Of a stretch of 64,000 bases of DNA, positions 54,456 to 64,000 are shown in pieces. Position 1 is the stretch's first letter; each line of letters opens with the position of its first letter. Below the pieces are notes generated by a model. It made no database searches. It was given only the letters and a program-made list of their open reading frames with translations, and was not told the origin of the DNA. The DNA is taken from the NCBI RefSeq assembly GCF_003751305.1, contig NZ_RJKV01000002.1, forward strand, positions 1,302,001 to 1,366,000. Reading direction: 5' to 3'. This DNA comes from Stenotrophomonas rhizophila. GTDB lineage: Bacteria; Pseudomonadota; Gammaproteobacteria; Xanthomonadales; Xanthomonadaceae. The position numbers and the translations under genes are program-made.

Positions 54456-57400
54456 ATGAACAAGCATCTGTACCGCCTCGTGTTCAACCACGCCCTCAAG
54501 CTCTGGCAGGTCGCCGCGGAGATCACCCCGCGCCCCGGCGGGCTTGGTACCGGACAGGGCGGTGACCGCACGGCGGCACTGCGCCCGATGGCCTTCGCGT
54601 TGTGGGTGATGCTCGGCTGGGTCGGGGTGACCGGCATGGCCGCGGCGCAGGTAGCGGCCGATCCGAATGCGCCGGGCAACCAGCGGCCCACGGTGCTGGA
54701 AACGGCGAACGGCACGCCGCAGATCAACATCCAGACCCCGAGTGCGGCCGGTGTCTCGCGCAACACCTACCAGCGATTCGATGTCGACCAGCAGGGCGCC
54801 ATCCTCAACAATTCGCGCGGCAACACGCAGTCCCAGCTCGGCGGCTGGGTACAGGGCAATCCGTGGCTGGCCGGTGGCACCGCGCGGGTGATCCTCAACG
54901 AGGTCAACGGAGCGAACCCGAGCCAGCTGCGCGGCTACGTGGAAGTGGCCGGCGATCGCGCGCAGGTGGTGATCGCCAACCCCGCCGGCATCGATTGCGA
55001 CGGCTGCGGCTTCATCAACGCCAACCGCATCACTCTGACCACCGGCACGCCGATGTTCAACGGCGGTGCGCTGGAGGGATACCGCGTGCAGGGCGGTGCC
55101 ATCCGTATCTTCGGCGCCGGCATGGATGCCAGCCGGGTCGACTACACCGATCTGATCGCGCGCTCGGTGCAGCTCAACGCAGGCCTGTGGGCACAGCAAC
55201 TGCAGCTCACCACTGGCGCCAACACGGTCAGTGCCGATCTGAGCCGCGTGCAGGCGCAGGCCGCGGAAGGCAGTGCGCCGCAGTACGCGCTGGACGTCGC
55301 GCAGCTCGGCGGCATGTATGCCAACAAGATTCTGCTGATGGGCACCGAGCATGGCGTGGGCGTGCGAAACGCCGGCAATCTCGGCGCGCAGACCGGTGAG
55401 CTGGTGGTCACCGTCGATGGCCGGCTGGAAAACACCGGCAAACTGCAGGCGCGCGACGACACCCGCATCGCGGCCAGCGGCGGTGTGCGCAATGAAGGTC
55501 TGGTCAGCGCAGGTCGCGAGTTGAACCTGCGCACCGGCCAGGATCTGGACAACACGGGGGGCCAGCTCAACGGCACCCGTCTGGATGTGGAAGCCGCCTC
55601 GCTGGTCAACCGGGATGGGCGCATCGAGCAGGCGGGTGTGCAGGCGTTGGCGGTAGAGAGTGGGCAGTTGAAGAACCGCGACAAGGGCAGTATCGGCGCG
55701 CTGGCCCAGCAGGATGGGACCGCACCGACGACGCCAGGCACAGGGGAAGGCACGGGCATCCCAGGCACGCCGGGCACCGGCAACGGCGGCACCGACGGCA
55801 GCGCGCCGGGCGTGATTCCGCCGACCACCGCGCCGCTCGCGCAGGGGCGCGTGATGATTGCCGGCCTGCTCGACAACGATGCCGGCGCGGTGACGGCCGG
55901 TGGCGATATCGATCTGCGTGCCAGTGCGTTGGACAACGACCGCGGCAGCATCGGCGTGCGCGACCTGAGCGTGAACGGTGGCGCGCTGTCCAATCGGCGG
56001 GGCGAGCTGACCACCCAGCGCGACCTGCGCGTGCAGGGTCAGGCACTGTACAACGACGCCGGCGCATTGAACGTGGGCGGCGCCCTTGATGTAAGCACCA
56101 CGCAGCTGTCCAACCGCAGTGGCACGATCACCCACAGCGGCACTGCACCCGCCCAGCTGCGGGTGCAAGGCACGCTCGACAACACCGACGGCAGTCTCGC
56201 CAGCAATGCCACCTCACTGGCGCTGACCAGTGCAGAGCTGGTCAACGCCGACGGCACGCTGATGCATGCCGGCAGCGATGGCCTGCAGCTCACCACCGGC
56301 ACGCTGGACGGCCAGCGCGGCGAGATCGCCACGGCAGGCACGCTCAGCCTGCGCGCGGGGCAGGTCGATCATCGCCAGGCGGAACTGCAGGCCGGCACGC
56401 TCGATCTCCAGGTCGATACGTTCGACAACCGTGGCGGCCAGCTGCTGGCGACCGGCAGCCAGGCCAACCGCATCGAGGCGGCGGCCGCGCTGGACAACAG
56501 CGGTGGCACGCTCGCCAGCAACGGCGATCTGGCCATCGGCACAGCGCTGTTCAACAACGCCGGCGGGCAGGTGCAGCAGGCCGGCAGCGGCCGCCTGGAC
56601 ATCACCGCAGCGACGCTGGCCGGGGCAGGCGGCAAGCTGCTCAGCAACGGCGCGCTGCACCTGCAGGGACAGCGCATCGACGTCTCCGGCGGTATCACCT
56701 CGGCGGTGCGCATGGAGATCGATGCCGGGCAGCTGGACAACCGCCGTGGCGAGTTGATCGCCACCGGTACCGATACGCTTGGCCTGCGTGTGACCCACGG
56801 GCTGCTCAACGACAACGGCCAGATCATCGGCAACGGTGCGCTCGCCGTGCAGGCGGGCAGCCTCTCCAACCGCGACGGCAAACTGCTGGCGGCAGGCGAT
56901 GCGGCTTCCACGCTGCAGGTGACCGGCGCGTTCGACAACCAGCGCGGTACGCTGGCCAGCGCTGGCGATCTGATGCTGCGGGCTGGTCAGCTGGACAACC
57001 AGGCTGGCACGCTCCAGGCGGCCGGCGACAGGGCGCTGCAGCTCACCGTGGACGGCCTGCTCGATAACCGCCAGGGCGGCATGATCGCCTCCGGTGGTGC
57101 GCAGCAGCTGCGCGTCGGCAGCCTCGACAACCGCGGTGGCAGCGTCAACGCAGGCGATACGCTGGACGCGGCGGTCGGCCAGACCCTCGACAACAGCGCC
57201 GGCACCCTCGCCGCGAACGACACGCTGCAGGTGCAGGCCGGGCGCATCATCAACCGTGACGCGGGCACGCTGGCGTCGGTCGACGGCAACGTCTCGCTCG
57301 ACAGTGCGAGCGAGATCGACAACACCGCCGGGGTGATCCAGGCCGAGCGTGCGCTGTCGGTGACCAGCCAAGGGCTGACCAACGTGGGTGGCACGCTGGC

Positions 57401-60400
57401 CGGCGCCTCCGTCGCCTTGGATACGGGTCTGGGCGGCGTGGACAACAGTGAAGGCATCATCGCCGCCACCGCCGGCACGCTGGATATCCGCAGTGGTGCG
57501 CTGGAGAACCGCGCTGGCCTGCTGCAGTCCAGTGGCGGGATGAGCATCGATACGCACGGCCAGCGGCTGGGCAATACCGACGCGGGCGCGCGCGGCGGCA
57601 TCGTCAGCGGTGCCGGGCTGACCCTGCGTGCCGGTGAGCTGGACAACCGTGCCGGCCTTGTCCAGGCGCAGACGGCGCTGGACGCGCGGCTGGCCTCGCT
57701 GGACAACCGCAGCGGCGGGCAGGTCGGCAGCGGCACCTCGCTGCTGCTGCAGGCGCAGCGCGTGGACAACAGCGGTGGCCGTCTCCAGGCCGCCCAGAAT
57801 CTGACCCTCGATCTGAGCGGTGAGCTGGTCAACCAGGCCGGGCTGGCCGTGGCCGGTGGCGATCTGGTTGCCCAGGCCGCGCGCATCGACAACCGCGCCA
57901 CGAGCGGTGGCAGCACCGCGCTCGGCCTGCAGGGCCGCAGCGTGGACCTCACTGCCGCGCAGATCGACAACAGCAGCGGCATGATCGCTGCCGACCAGCG
58001 CATTGCGCTGCAGGCGACCGATGCACTGCTCAACCAGCAGGGACTGGTGTCCTCGGCGGGCAGTCTGGACGTGCGCGCCGGTCAGGTCGGCAACACCGAC
58101 GGCACGCTGCTGTCGGCGGGCAACCAGACGCTGCATGCCAACGCGCTCAACGGCACGGGCCGGGTGCTGTCGCAGGGCGATCTGGTGCTGGCCCTGCAGC
58201 AGGACTACCGCAACGATGGCCAGATCACCGCCAATGGCAAGGCCACCGTTTCCACGCAGGGGCTGTGGACCAATGCAGGCAAGGTGCAGGCCGGCGATCT
58301 GAACCTGCATGCACGCCAGATCGACAACCTCGCCACGGGTGAGATCAGCGGCCTAAGCACCCAGGTGCGCGCCGATGGCGTACTCGGCAACCGGGGCCTG
58401 ATCGACGGCGTGGATACCCGCGTCGATGCCGATGTGATCCTCAACGTAGGCACCGGTCGCATCTATGGCGACCGCCTGTCGATCGGTGCCACCACCCTGG
58501 TCAACAGCGACGAAACGCTGGAGGGCGTTACCCGCGCCGCCACCATTGCCGCGCGTGAGCGCCTGGACATCGGCGCCGGCACCGTGGTCAACCGCGAGCA
58601 GGCGCTGATCTTCAGTGCCGGCGGTGGCGACAATGCGCTCAACATCGGCGGTGCGCTGGATGCGCAGGGGCATGCAGTCGGTCGCGCCGGCTCGGTGCAC
58701 AATGCCAGCGCGACCATCGAATCGCTGGGCGGCTTGAGCATCGACGCCACGCGCCTGCTCAACAGCAACGAGCATTTTGCCACCACTGAAGTCATGGTGG
58801 TCGGGCCGACCAAGAAGCTGTACATCCAGCCCAAGGGCACGCCGGGCATGCACGATGCCAGCGAGTTCACCTGGTCCAGCTGGAGCCGCGCCGGCAAGTA
58901 CTGGTGGAAGAACGGCAGCGGCGACGTCAAGGCATGGACCCAGTACGACGTGACCCATACCGAGTACGAAACCCAGGTCACCTCCAGCGCGCCGGGCCGG
59001 ATCATCTCGGGCGGCAACATGACCCTGCGTGGGGATGAGCTGATCAACGACAAGAGCCAGATACTGGCCGGCGGCGCGTTGCTGGGCGACCTTGGCAACC
59101 TGCGCAACATCGATGCATTCGGCGAGTACCGTGTGCACGAGGAAGGCACCAGCCAGTACACCTACAGCCGCTGGCGCGGTGGCTTCAAGCGCTATCACGA
59201 ACGCAAGTGGGACGGGAAGATCGCCTATCGCCCGGCCGATGAAGTGCGCACCATCAATCTGGGCGTGACCCGCACCGAACAGAACACCCGCGATGGTGGC
59301 AGCGGCTACCAGGTGGGCGGCGTCAGTACCGGTACCGTCGGTGGGCAGGTCGGCGGCGCAGCCGACGCCGGCGCCATGGCTGGGCAGCGCCAGGTGACCG
59401 AGGTCAGCGCGAGCGTCGCCTCGCTGGCGGGCCCGGGCAGCAACACCGGCACCGGCGCGCAGGGCGCGGCGGGCAACCAGCCGACGGTGATCCGCACCAT
59501 CGGCGTGGATGCCGAACTGCCGCAGAGCAGCCTGTTCCAGAGCGGCCCAGGTGCCGGCCAGTACCTGGTCGAGACCGATCCACGCTTTGCCGACTACCGC
59601 AGTTGGCTCGGTTCGGAGTACCTGCTGCAGAAGATGGGCGTGGACCCGGCCAACGTACAGAAGCGGTTGGGCGATGGGTTCTACGAACAGACGCTGGTCC
59701 GCGATCAGGTCGCCCAGCTCACCGGCCGCCGCTTCCTGGACGGCTTCGCCGACGATGAAGCGCAGTACCGCGCGCTGCTCGACAACGCGGCCACCATCGC
59801 CGACGCATGGGGCCTGCGCCCCGGCGTGGCGCTGACCGCGGCGCAGATGGCCCAGCTCACCAGCGACATCGTCTGGCTGGTCGAGCAGCGCGTCACCCTG
59901 GCCGATGGCAGCACCACCACCGCGCTGGTCCCGCAGGTGTATGTCCGCGTACGCCCCGGTGATATCGACGGCACCGGCACGCTGCTGGCCGGTCGCTCGG
60001 TGGAGCTGAATCTGCGCGGCGACCTGGTCAACAGTGGCACCATCGCCGGCCGCACCGCGGTCAAGATCGACGCGCAGAACCTGCGCAACCTCGACGGCCG
60101 CATCAGTGGCGACACGGTCAGTGCCAACGCGCGTACCGATCTGGACAACCTCGGCGGCCTGATCGATGCGCACAGCGTGCTGGTGGCCAGCGCCGGCCGT
60201 GATCTCAACATGGTCACCACCACCCGCAGCGGTCAGAACACGGCGGGACTGAGCGACTTCAGCCGGACCAATATCGATCGCGTGGCCGGGTTGTTCGTGA
60301 GTGACCAGGGCGCCACGTTGCTGGCCAAGGCCGGCCGCGATCTGCGCATGGACGGCGCGCAGGTGGTCAACACCGGTGCACAGGGCCAGACCCTGCTCGC

Positions 60401-63400
60401 GGCGGGTCGGGATCTCTCCCTGGGCACGGTCACCGAGGCGCGCCAGGAAAACAATGTCCGCAACAACGACAACTACCTGCGCCAAGGCTACGAGCGCGAG
60501 GTCGGCACTACCATCGATACCGCCGGGGCGGTACAGCTGCAGGCCGGGCATGACGTGAACCTGCGTGCAGCGCAGGTCTACAGCAGCGATGGCGCGGTCT
60601 CGGTGATGGCCGACAACGACGTCAGCATCGCCAGCGGCGAACAGAGCAACAACTGGAGCGAGGGCCGCAAGCACACCCATCGCGGGCTGTTGAAGTCCAC
60701 CACCAACACCACGCGCGACAGCCTGGAGGAAACCCAGGCCATCGCCAGCACGCTGAGCGGGCACCAGGTGGCGGTACGTGGCAACAACATCACCGTGACC
60801 GGCAGCAACGTGGTCTCCGATGCGGGCACCGTGTTGCTGGCCGACAACGATCTGACCGTGCAGGCCGCGACCAACACCCGTGGTGAGAGTCACTTCAAGC
60901 GTAAGGATGAAAGCGGCTTCCTCTACAACGGCGGCGTCGCGTTCACGGTCGGTACGCAGATGCAGAGCCGCGATGCCAAGGACGTGAGTACCAGTGCTGC
61001 GGCGTCTACCATCGGCTCCACCGCGGGCAACGTGGTGATGGTGGCGGGCAACAACTACCGGCAGGTCGGCAGCCACGTCGTCGCGCCCGTGGGCGATGTC
61101 GACATCCACGCGCGCAAGGTCGATATCGTCGAAGCCCGCGAGACCGGCGTGGCCACCCAGGAAGACAAATTCCGCCAGGCCGGCCTGACGGTGGCGTTGA
61201 CCGCGCCGGTGATCTCGGCGATCCAGAGCGCCGAGCAGATGAAGAAGGCGGCCAGCCAGACCGACGACAGCCGCATGAAGACCTTGGCGGCAGCGACCAC
61301 CGTGCTCAACACGGCGGCAGCGGTCGGTGCGGTGCAGGCTGATCCAGGCGCGGCGGGTGGCATCAATATTTCCATCACCGTGGGCGGCGCACGCAGCGAC
61401 AGCAAGACCACCACCACGCACGACAACGCGGCCGGTTCCAGCATCACCGCCGGCGGCGACGTGCGCATCAGCGCCACCGGTGCGGGCAAGGACTCGGATC
61501 TGACCGTGGTTGGCAGCGACATCAACGCCGGCAACAATGCTTACCTGCGGGCCGATGGCGATATCGCCCTGCTGGCGGCGAAGAACACGCTGGAGACCGA
61601 TCGCAAGAGCAGTGCGGCCAGTGGCGGTGTCGGCGTGGCGATCAGCATCGGCTCCGGGGGTGCCAGCGCCGGCATCACCGCCAATGCCAGTGGCTCCAAG
61701 GGCAAGGGCGAGGGCACCGACGTGAACTGGACCAACAGCCACGTCAACGCCGGCAACACGCTGGTCCTGCAATCCGGCGGCGACACCACCCTGCGTGGCG
61801 CAGTGGCCAGTGGTCGCCAGGTGATCGGCGATATCGGCGGTGACCTCAACATCGAGAGCCTGCAGGACACCTCCACCTTCCACAGCAAGGACACCAGTGT
61901 CGGCGGCAGTGTCACGGTCGGCTTGGGCTTCTCCGGCAGCGCCAGCTACGGCAACACCAAAGTCGATGGTGACTACGCCAGTGTTGTCGAGCAGAGCGGG
62001 ATCAAGGCGGGCGACGGTGGCTACCAGGTGCGCGTAGGCGGCAATACCGATCTGATCGGTGGCGTGATCGCCTCCAGCGAGCAGGCCATCGCCGACGGTC
62101 GCAACCAGCTGATCACCAGCACATTGAGCGTGCGCGATCTGGACAACCGCAGCGACTACAAGGCCAGCAGCCTGAGCCTGTCCGGCGGCTTCAGCAAGAG
62201 CGGCACAGGCGGCCCGTCCAGTGGCGGCAACAGCGGCCGTGGCAACGACGGCACGCCCGGGTCCACCGGTGCAGCCGGGCAGGGCAGCAGCTGGTCGTGG
62301 CAGAACTATGGCAACGATGCCAGCGCCGCCGCACCCGGCTATGCCAGCGACAAGGGCAGCGATGCCAGCACCACCCGCAGCGGCATCAGCGCAGGCGCGC
62401 TGACCATCACCGATGGCAACGCGCAGCTGGCCAGGACCGGCAAGAGCATCGACGACACCCTGGCCAGCCTCAACCGCGGTGTGCTCAGTGGCGACGATGC
62501 CAACGGGCTGATCCGCAACTGGGATCCGGTGGAACTGGCGCAGAAGGTGCAGGCCGAAGCGCAGATCAGCGCGGCCTTCACCCAGCAGGCCCACAGTGCG
62601 GTGGGCAGCTATGTGGCCAGCCGCGGCGCCAGCATCAAGGAGCGTTACGAGGACGCCGACACGCCGGAGCAGAAGGCGGCGCTGCAGGCTGAAGCCGATG
62701 AACTGCGCACGCAGGAGAAGATGCTCAACATCCTGATCGGCGCAGTGACCGGCTCGGCGACCAGTGCGGTATCCAAGGAGGCGCTGGCCAGTGCGGCGGA
62801 CTGGATGCGGCAGGAGATGGTCAAGAATTCCAGCATCTTTGCCGGCGTGGTGGACCCTGCCAATCCCGAGGTCGACCCGACCTCGAAGGACCCCACGGTG
62901 CTCAACAACATCAACGGGATCAGCGTGGGTGTTGACGGCGATGGGATCAAGCTGGGCGGCACGCGCGTTGACCTGGATCAGCTGTGTGGGGAGAGCAACG
63001 AGCGCTGCATGACGCTGCCGGGGAGCAAGACACTCGCCCTGGACGACAAGGGGCGCGTGCAGTGGGATTCGGCCAAGGCGAAGATGACGCTGTCGGAGTT
63101 TCTGCAGAGCCCGGCAGGCAAGGGCATGGGCGGGCTGACCGGTGGCATCCAGGGCATCGAGGGCACCTTGAAGGGTACGCCGTATGCGTCTGGTGCGTGG
63201 CAGGACAGGCTGATCGAGTACTTCGCCGGCCCGCACGACATGATCGGCGGCCAATGGGGTGGCCTGTACGATGAGCAGGGCAATGCGACCCGCGATCGCC
63301 CGTCGCCACTGAAGATGGTGCACGAAGGGTGGAGCGTGGTGGCCATTCCGGTGGCTGCGCCGTTCGCGATGGCCAAGGCACTTCCGCCGCAGGTATGGGA

Positions 63401-63434
63401 AGCGATCTCCATCCTTGCACGCGCTTCGCGGTGA
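54456..63434 (+). CDS. filamentous haemagglutinin-family TpsA exoprotein
   Basis: A 2992-residue secreted adhesin/exoprotein. The extended signal peptide begins MNKHLYRLVFNHALKLWQV and ends near GMAAAQ. The TPS domain (about 80-330) has YQRFDVDQQGAILNNS and VIANPAGIDCDGCGF, the NPNG-like motif. Long beta-helix repeats (LDNRGG, LDNSGGTLASN types) run to about residue 1430. They are interrupted by a Gly/Thr/Pro linker near 420-450. Haemagglutinin repeats (GHDVNLRAAQVYSSDG type) fill about 1870-2560. After a Gly/Ser-rich segment the C-terminus (about 2680-2992) contains VDLDQLCGES and AGPHDMIGGQWGGLYDEQGN. No VENN-type CDI boundary motif was found. Confidence 0.92.
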   Translation: MNKHLYRLVFNHALKLWQVAAEITPRPGGLGTGQGGDRTAALRPMAFALWVMLGWVGVTGMAAAQVAADPNAPGNQRPTVLETANGTPQINIQTPSAAGVSRNTYQRFDVDQQGAILNNSRGNTQSQLGGWVQGNPWLAGGTARVILNEVNGANPSQLRGYVEVAGDRAQVVIANPAGIDCDGCGFINANRITLTTGTPMFNGGALEGYRVQGGAIRIFGAGMDASRVDYTDLIARSVQLNAGLWAQQLQLTTGANTVSADLSRVQAQAAEGSAPQYALDVAQLGGMYANKILLMGTEHGVGVRNAGNLGAQTGELVVTVDGRLENTGKLQARDDTRIAASGGVRNEGLVSAGRELNLRTGQDLDNTGGQLNGTRLDVEAASLVNRDGRIEQAGVQALAVESGQLKNRDKGSIGALAQQDGTAPTTPGTGEGTGIPGTPGTGNGGTDGSAPGVIPPTTAPLAQGRVMIAGLLDNDAGAVTAGGDIDLRASALDNDRGSIGVRDLSVNGGALSNRRGELTTQRDLRVQGQALYNDAGALNVGGALDVSTTQLSNRSGTITHSGTAPAQLRVQGTLDNTDGSLASNATSLALTSAELVNADGTLMHAGSDGLQLTTGTLDGQRGEIATAGTLSLRAGQVDHRQAELQAGTLDLQVDTFDNRGGQLLATGSQANRIEAAAALDNSGGTLASNGDLAIGTALFNNAGGQVQQAGSGRLDITAATLAGAGGKLLSNGALHLQGQRIDVSGGITSAVRMEIDAGQLDNRRGELIATGTDTLGLRVTHGLLNDNGQIIGNGALAVQAGSLSNRDGKLLAAGDAASTLQVTGAFDNQRGTLASAGDLMLRAGQLDNQAGTLQAAGDRALQLTVDGLLDNRQGGMIASGGAQQLRVGSLDNRGGSVNAGDTLDAAVGQTLDNSAGTLAANDTLQVQAGRIINRDAGTLASVDGNVSLDSASEIDNTAGVIQAERALSVTSQGLTNVGGTLAGASVALDTGLGGVDNSEGIIAATAGTLDIRSGALENRAGLLQSSGGMSIDTHGQRLGNTDAGARGGIVSGAGLTLRAGELDNRAGLVQAQTALDARLASLDNRSGGQVGSGTSLLLQAQRVDNSGGRLQAAQNLTLDLSGELVNQAGLAVAGGDLVAQAARIDNRATSGGSTALGLQGRSVDLTAAQIDNSSGMIAADQRIALQATDALLNQQGLVSSAGSLDVRAGQVGNTDGTLLSAGNQTLHANALNGTGRVLSQGDLVLALQQDYRNDGQITANGKATVSTQGLWTNAGKVQAGDLNLHARQIDNLATGEISGLSTQVRADGVLGNRGLIDGVDTRVDADVILNVGTGRIYGDRLSIGATTLVNSDETLEGVTRAATIAARERLDIGAGTVVNREQALIFSAGGGDNALNIGGALDAQGHAVGRAGSVHNASATIESLGGLSIDATRLLNSNEHFATTEVMVVGPTKKLYIQPKGTPGMHDASEFTWSSWSRAGKYWWKNGSGDVKAWTQYDVTHTEYETQVTSSAPGRIISGGNMTLRGDELINDKSQILAGGALLGDLGNLRNIDAFGEYRVHEEGTSQYTYSRWRGGFKRYHERKWDGKIAYRPADEVRTINLGVTRTEQNTRDGGSGYQVGGVSTGTVGGQVGGAADAGAMAGQRQVTEVSASVASLAGPGSNTGTGAQGAAGNQPTVIRTIGVDAELPQSSLFQSGPGAGQYLVETDPRFADYRSWLGSEYLLQKMGVDPANVQKRLGDGFYEQTLVRDQVAQLTGRRFLDGFADDEAQYRALLDNAATIADAWGLRPGVALTAAQMAQLTSDIVWLVEQRVTLADGSTTTALVPQVYVRVRPGDIDGTGTLLAGRSVELNLRGDLVNSGTIAGRTAVKIDAQNLRNLDGRISGDTVSANARTDLDNLGGLIDAHSVLVASAGRDLNMVTTTRSGQNTAGLSDFSRTNIDRVAGLFVSDQGATLLAKAGRDLRMDGAQVVNTGAQGQTLLAAGRDLSLGTVTEARQENNVRNNDNYLRQGYEREVGTTIDTAGAVQLQAGHDVNLRAAQVYSSDGAVSVMADNDVSIASGEQSNNWSEGRKHTHRGLLKSTTNTTRDSLEETQAIASTLSGHQVAVRGNNITVTGSNVVSDAGTVLLADNDLTVQAATNTRGESHFKRKDESGFLYNGGVAFTVGTQMQSRDAKDVSTSAAASTIGSTAGNVVMVAGNNYRQVGSHVVAPVGDVDIHARKVDIVEARETGVATQEDKFRQAGLTVALTAPVISAIQSAEQMKKAASQTDDSRMKTLAAATTVLNTAAAVGAVQADPGAAGGINISITVGGARSDSKTTTTHDNAAGSSITAGGDVRISATGAGKDSDLTVVGSDINAGNNAYLRADGDIALLAAKNTLETDRKSSAASGGVGVAISIGSGGASAGITANASGSKGKGEGTDVNWTNSHVNAGNTLVLQSGGDTTLRGAVASGRQVIGDIGGDLNIESLQDTSTFHSKDTSVGGSVTVGLGFSGSASYGNTKVDGDYASVVEQSGIKAGDGGYQVRVGGNTDLIGGVIASSEQAIADGRNQLITSTLSVRDLDNRSDYKASSLSLSGGFSKSGTGGPSSGGNSGRGNDGTPGSTGAAGQGSSWSWQNYGNDASAAAPGYASDKGSDASTTRSGISAGALTITDGNAQLARTGKSIDDTLASLNRGVLSGDDANGLIRNWDPVELAQKVQAEAQISAAFTQQAHSAVGSYVASRGASIKERYEDADTPEQKAALQAEADELRTQEKMLNILIGAVTGSATSAVSKEALASAADWMRQEMVKNSSIFAGVVDPANPEVDPTSKDPTVLNNINGISVGVDGDGIKLGGTRVDLDQLCGESNERCMTLPGSKTLALDDKGRVQWDSAKAKMTLSEFLQSPAGKGMGGLTGGIQGIEGTLKGTPYASGAWQDRLIEYFAGPHDMIGGQWGGLYDEQGNATRDRPSPLKMVHEGWSVVAIPVAAPFAMAKALPPQVWEAISILARASR

Positions 63435-63474
63435 GGATGGCACGCTGTCCATGGACGATTTTCAGGAGGTGGTA

Positions 63475-63852
63475 ATGAAAGGCAAGCAGGTTTTTCGCGT
63501 CGTGTTGGGGGTGTGCCTGGCCACGGGTCTCACCGCTTGTGGTATCGGCGGCATGTGGATGAATGGAAATCCCAATGCGACCTCGCACCTGGTTCCGCCG
63601 GGCCATGACTGGAGCAAGCCGGACGCCGGCGCCTCGGCGCGTGACACGGATTGGCAGGCGTGCGGCGGGCAGCGCAGTGGGAACATCTCGCCCGACCGGC
63701 AAGGTGCTACGGGCAAGGAAACGGCGGATCTCTCCCGCGACAAGCTCTATGCGGCACAGCGCTGCATGCTGGGGAAGGGCTACCGTTATACCGGCACCTG
63801 CGAAGGTGACATTCCGAGCCGCTATCCGGCCTGCCAGTCCTCGTCGCGCTGA
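63475..63852 (+). CDS. small lipoprotein downstream of TpsA
   Basis: A 125-residue lipoprotein. The signal peptide ends at the lipobox ATGLTACGIGG (Cys near residue 22). The mature part has four more cysteines, in DTDWQACGGQRSGN, AAQRCMLGKGYRYTGTCEGD and YPACQSSSR, suggesting two disulfides. AGGAGGT at 63464-63470 is ideally spaced from ATG 63475, so the longer frame from 63415 is rejected. The gene begins 40 nt after the tpsA stop. Its position resembles that of immunity or accessory genes of exoprotein loci, but its function is unknown. Confidence 0.8.
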   Translation: MKGKQVFRVVLGVCLATGLTACGIGGMWMNGNPNATSHLVPPGHDWSKPDAGASARDTDWQACGGQRSGNISPDRQGATGKETADLSRDKLYAAQRCMLGKGYRYTGTCEGDIPSRYPACQSSSR

Positions 63853-63857
63853 ACGCG

Positions 63858-64000
63858 ATGAGCCCGATGAGAAGCGCTGCTGCGGCGCTTGCCATGGCGC
63901 TTCTCTCTGGTTGCATGATCGGCAACGGTCATATCTGTGGCCCGCAGACACCGATGGTCTACTGCAACAAAGCGGCGTATCAGCGGCTGGCCAATCCGCC
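63858..64000 (+). CDS. second small lipoprotein, 3' end outside window
   Basis: The frame starts at ATG 63858 (or 63867), 5 nt after the previous stop, and is open to the right edge. The 47 or so visible residues have a short signal with lipobox AMALLSGCMIGNG, then HICGPQTPMVYCNKAAYQRL with two further cysteines. It is evidently the next gene of the same unit. It is not followed far enough here to compare with its neighbour. Confidence 0.65.
   Translation, partial: MSPMRSAAAALAMALLSGCMIGNGHICGPQTPMVYCNKAAYQRLANP

Noticed and set aside
58353-63452. A 1699-codon open frame antisense to tpsA
   Set aside because: It has no start signal, low-complexity His/Ala/Gly/Val composition and no domain pattern. 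The plus-strand FHA frame has clear signal peptide, TPS domain and repeats.

Overview
The window looks like a chromosomal segment of a Stenotrophomonas-type member of the Xanthomonadaceae (Gammaproteobacteria). It is GC-rich with dense genes and many 4-nt start/stop overlaps. It has the xanthomonad version of arginine synthesis: N-acetylornithine carbamoyltransferase, a fused NAGS/NAGK, and an ArgE-like deacetylase. Its intergenic gaps carry short GTAG-headed palindromes of the kind described as SMAG repeats in S. maltophilia. I see no tRNA, rRNA, CRISPR array, prophage or transposase.

Layout. (1) 1-12.9 kb: the tail of an M48 peptidase, xseA, queG, then nnr-tsaE-amiC-mutL (cell wall, tRNA t6A and mismatch repair), a DUF1684 lipoprotein, a GumN/TraB protein, phaR-phaB and gluQ. 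(2) 13-27.1 kb: htpX behind a heat-shock-like promoter, suhB, trmJ, a PhnD-like binding protein coupled to a GGDEF/EAL membrane enzyme, epmB/efp, mtaD-ubiG-gph/mupP plus a synthase-fold protein, and the yidD-pyrC-M23 peptidase group. (3) 27.3-33.6 kb: a DksA-type protein with a histone-H1-like tail, a 0.9-kb repeat-filled gap, MFS-sufE, cysS and a secreted xanthomonad protein. (4) 33.6-45 kb: an arginine and proline biosynthesis cluster, argF'-argG-GNAT-argE-argB-GNAT-argC-argH-yciI-proB-proA. It is preceded by an ARG-box-like dyad and what reads as a leader-peptide attenuator. (5) 45-50.7 kb: pgaABCD for poly-N-acetylglucosamine (minus strand) with a perfect CRP/Clp-type site upstream. (6) 51-64 kb: a CynX-type MFS permease and a two-partner secretion locus with a TpsB transporter and a 2992-residue filamentous haemagglutinin, followed by two small lipoprotein genes.

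Functional links. Biofilm is a recurring theme: the PNAG operon, the FHA-type adhesin and a c-di-GMP enzyme are all here. PgaC/PgaD activity in E. coli and Clp DNA binding in Xanthomonas both respond to c-di-GMP. The arginine cluster runs through acetylated intermediates up to acetylcitrulline.

Most unusual non-coding features: the candidate arginine attenuator ahead of argF', and a family of three 105-112 bp composite elements at 14.1, 28.8 and 29.3 kb. The outer stems of those elements differ in sequence between copies but stay self-complementary, around a conserved two-hairpin core.
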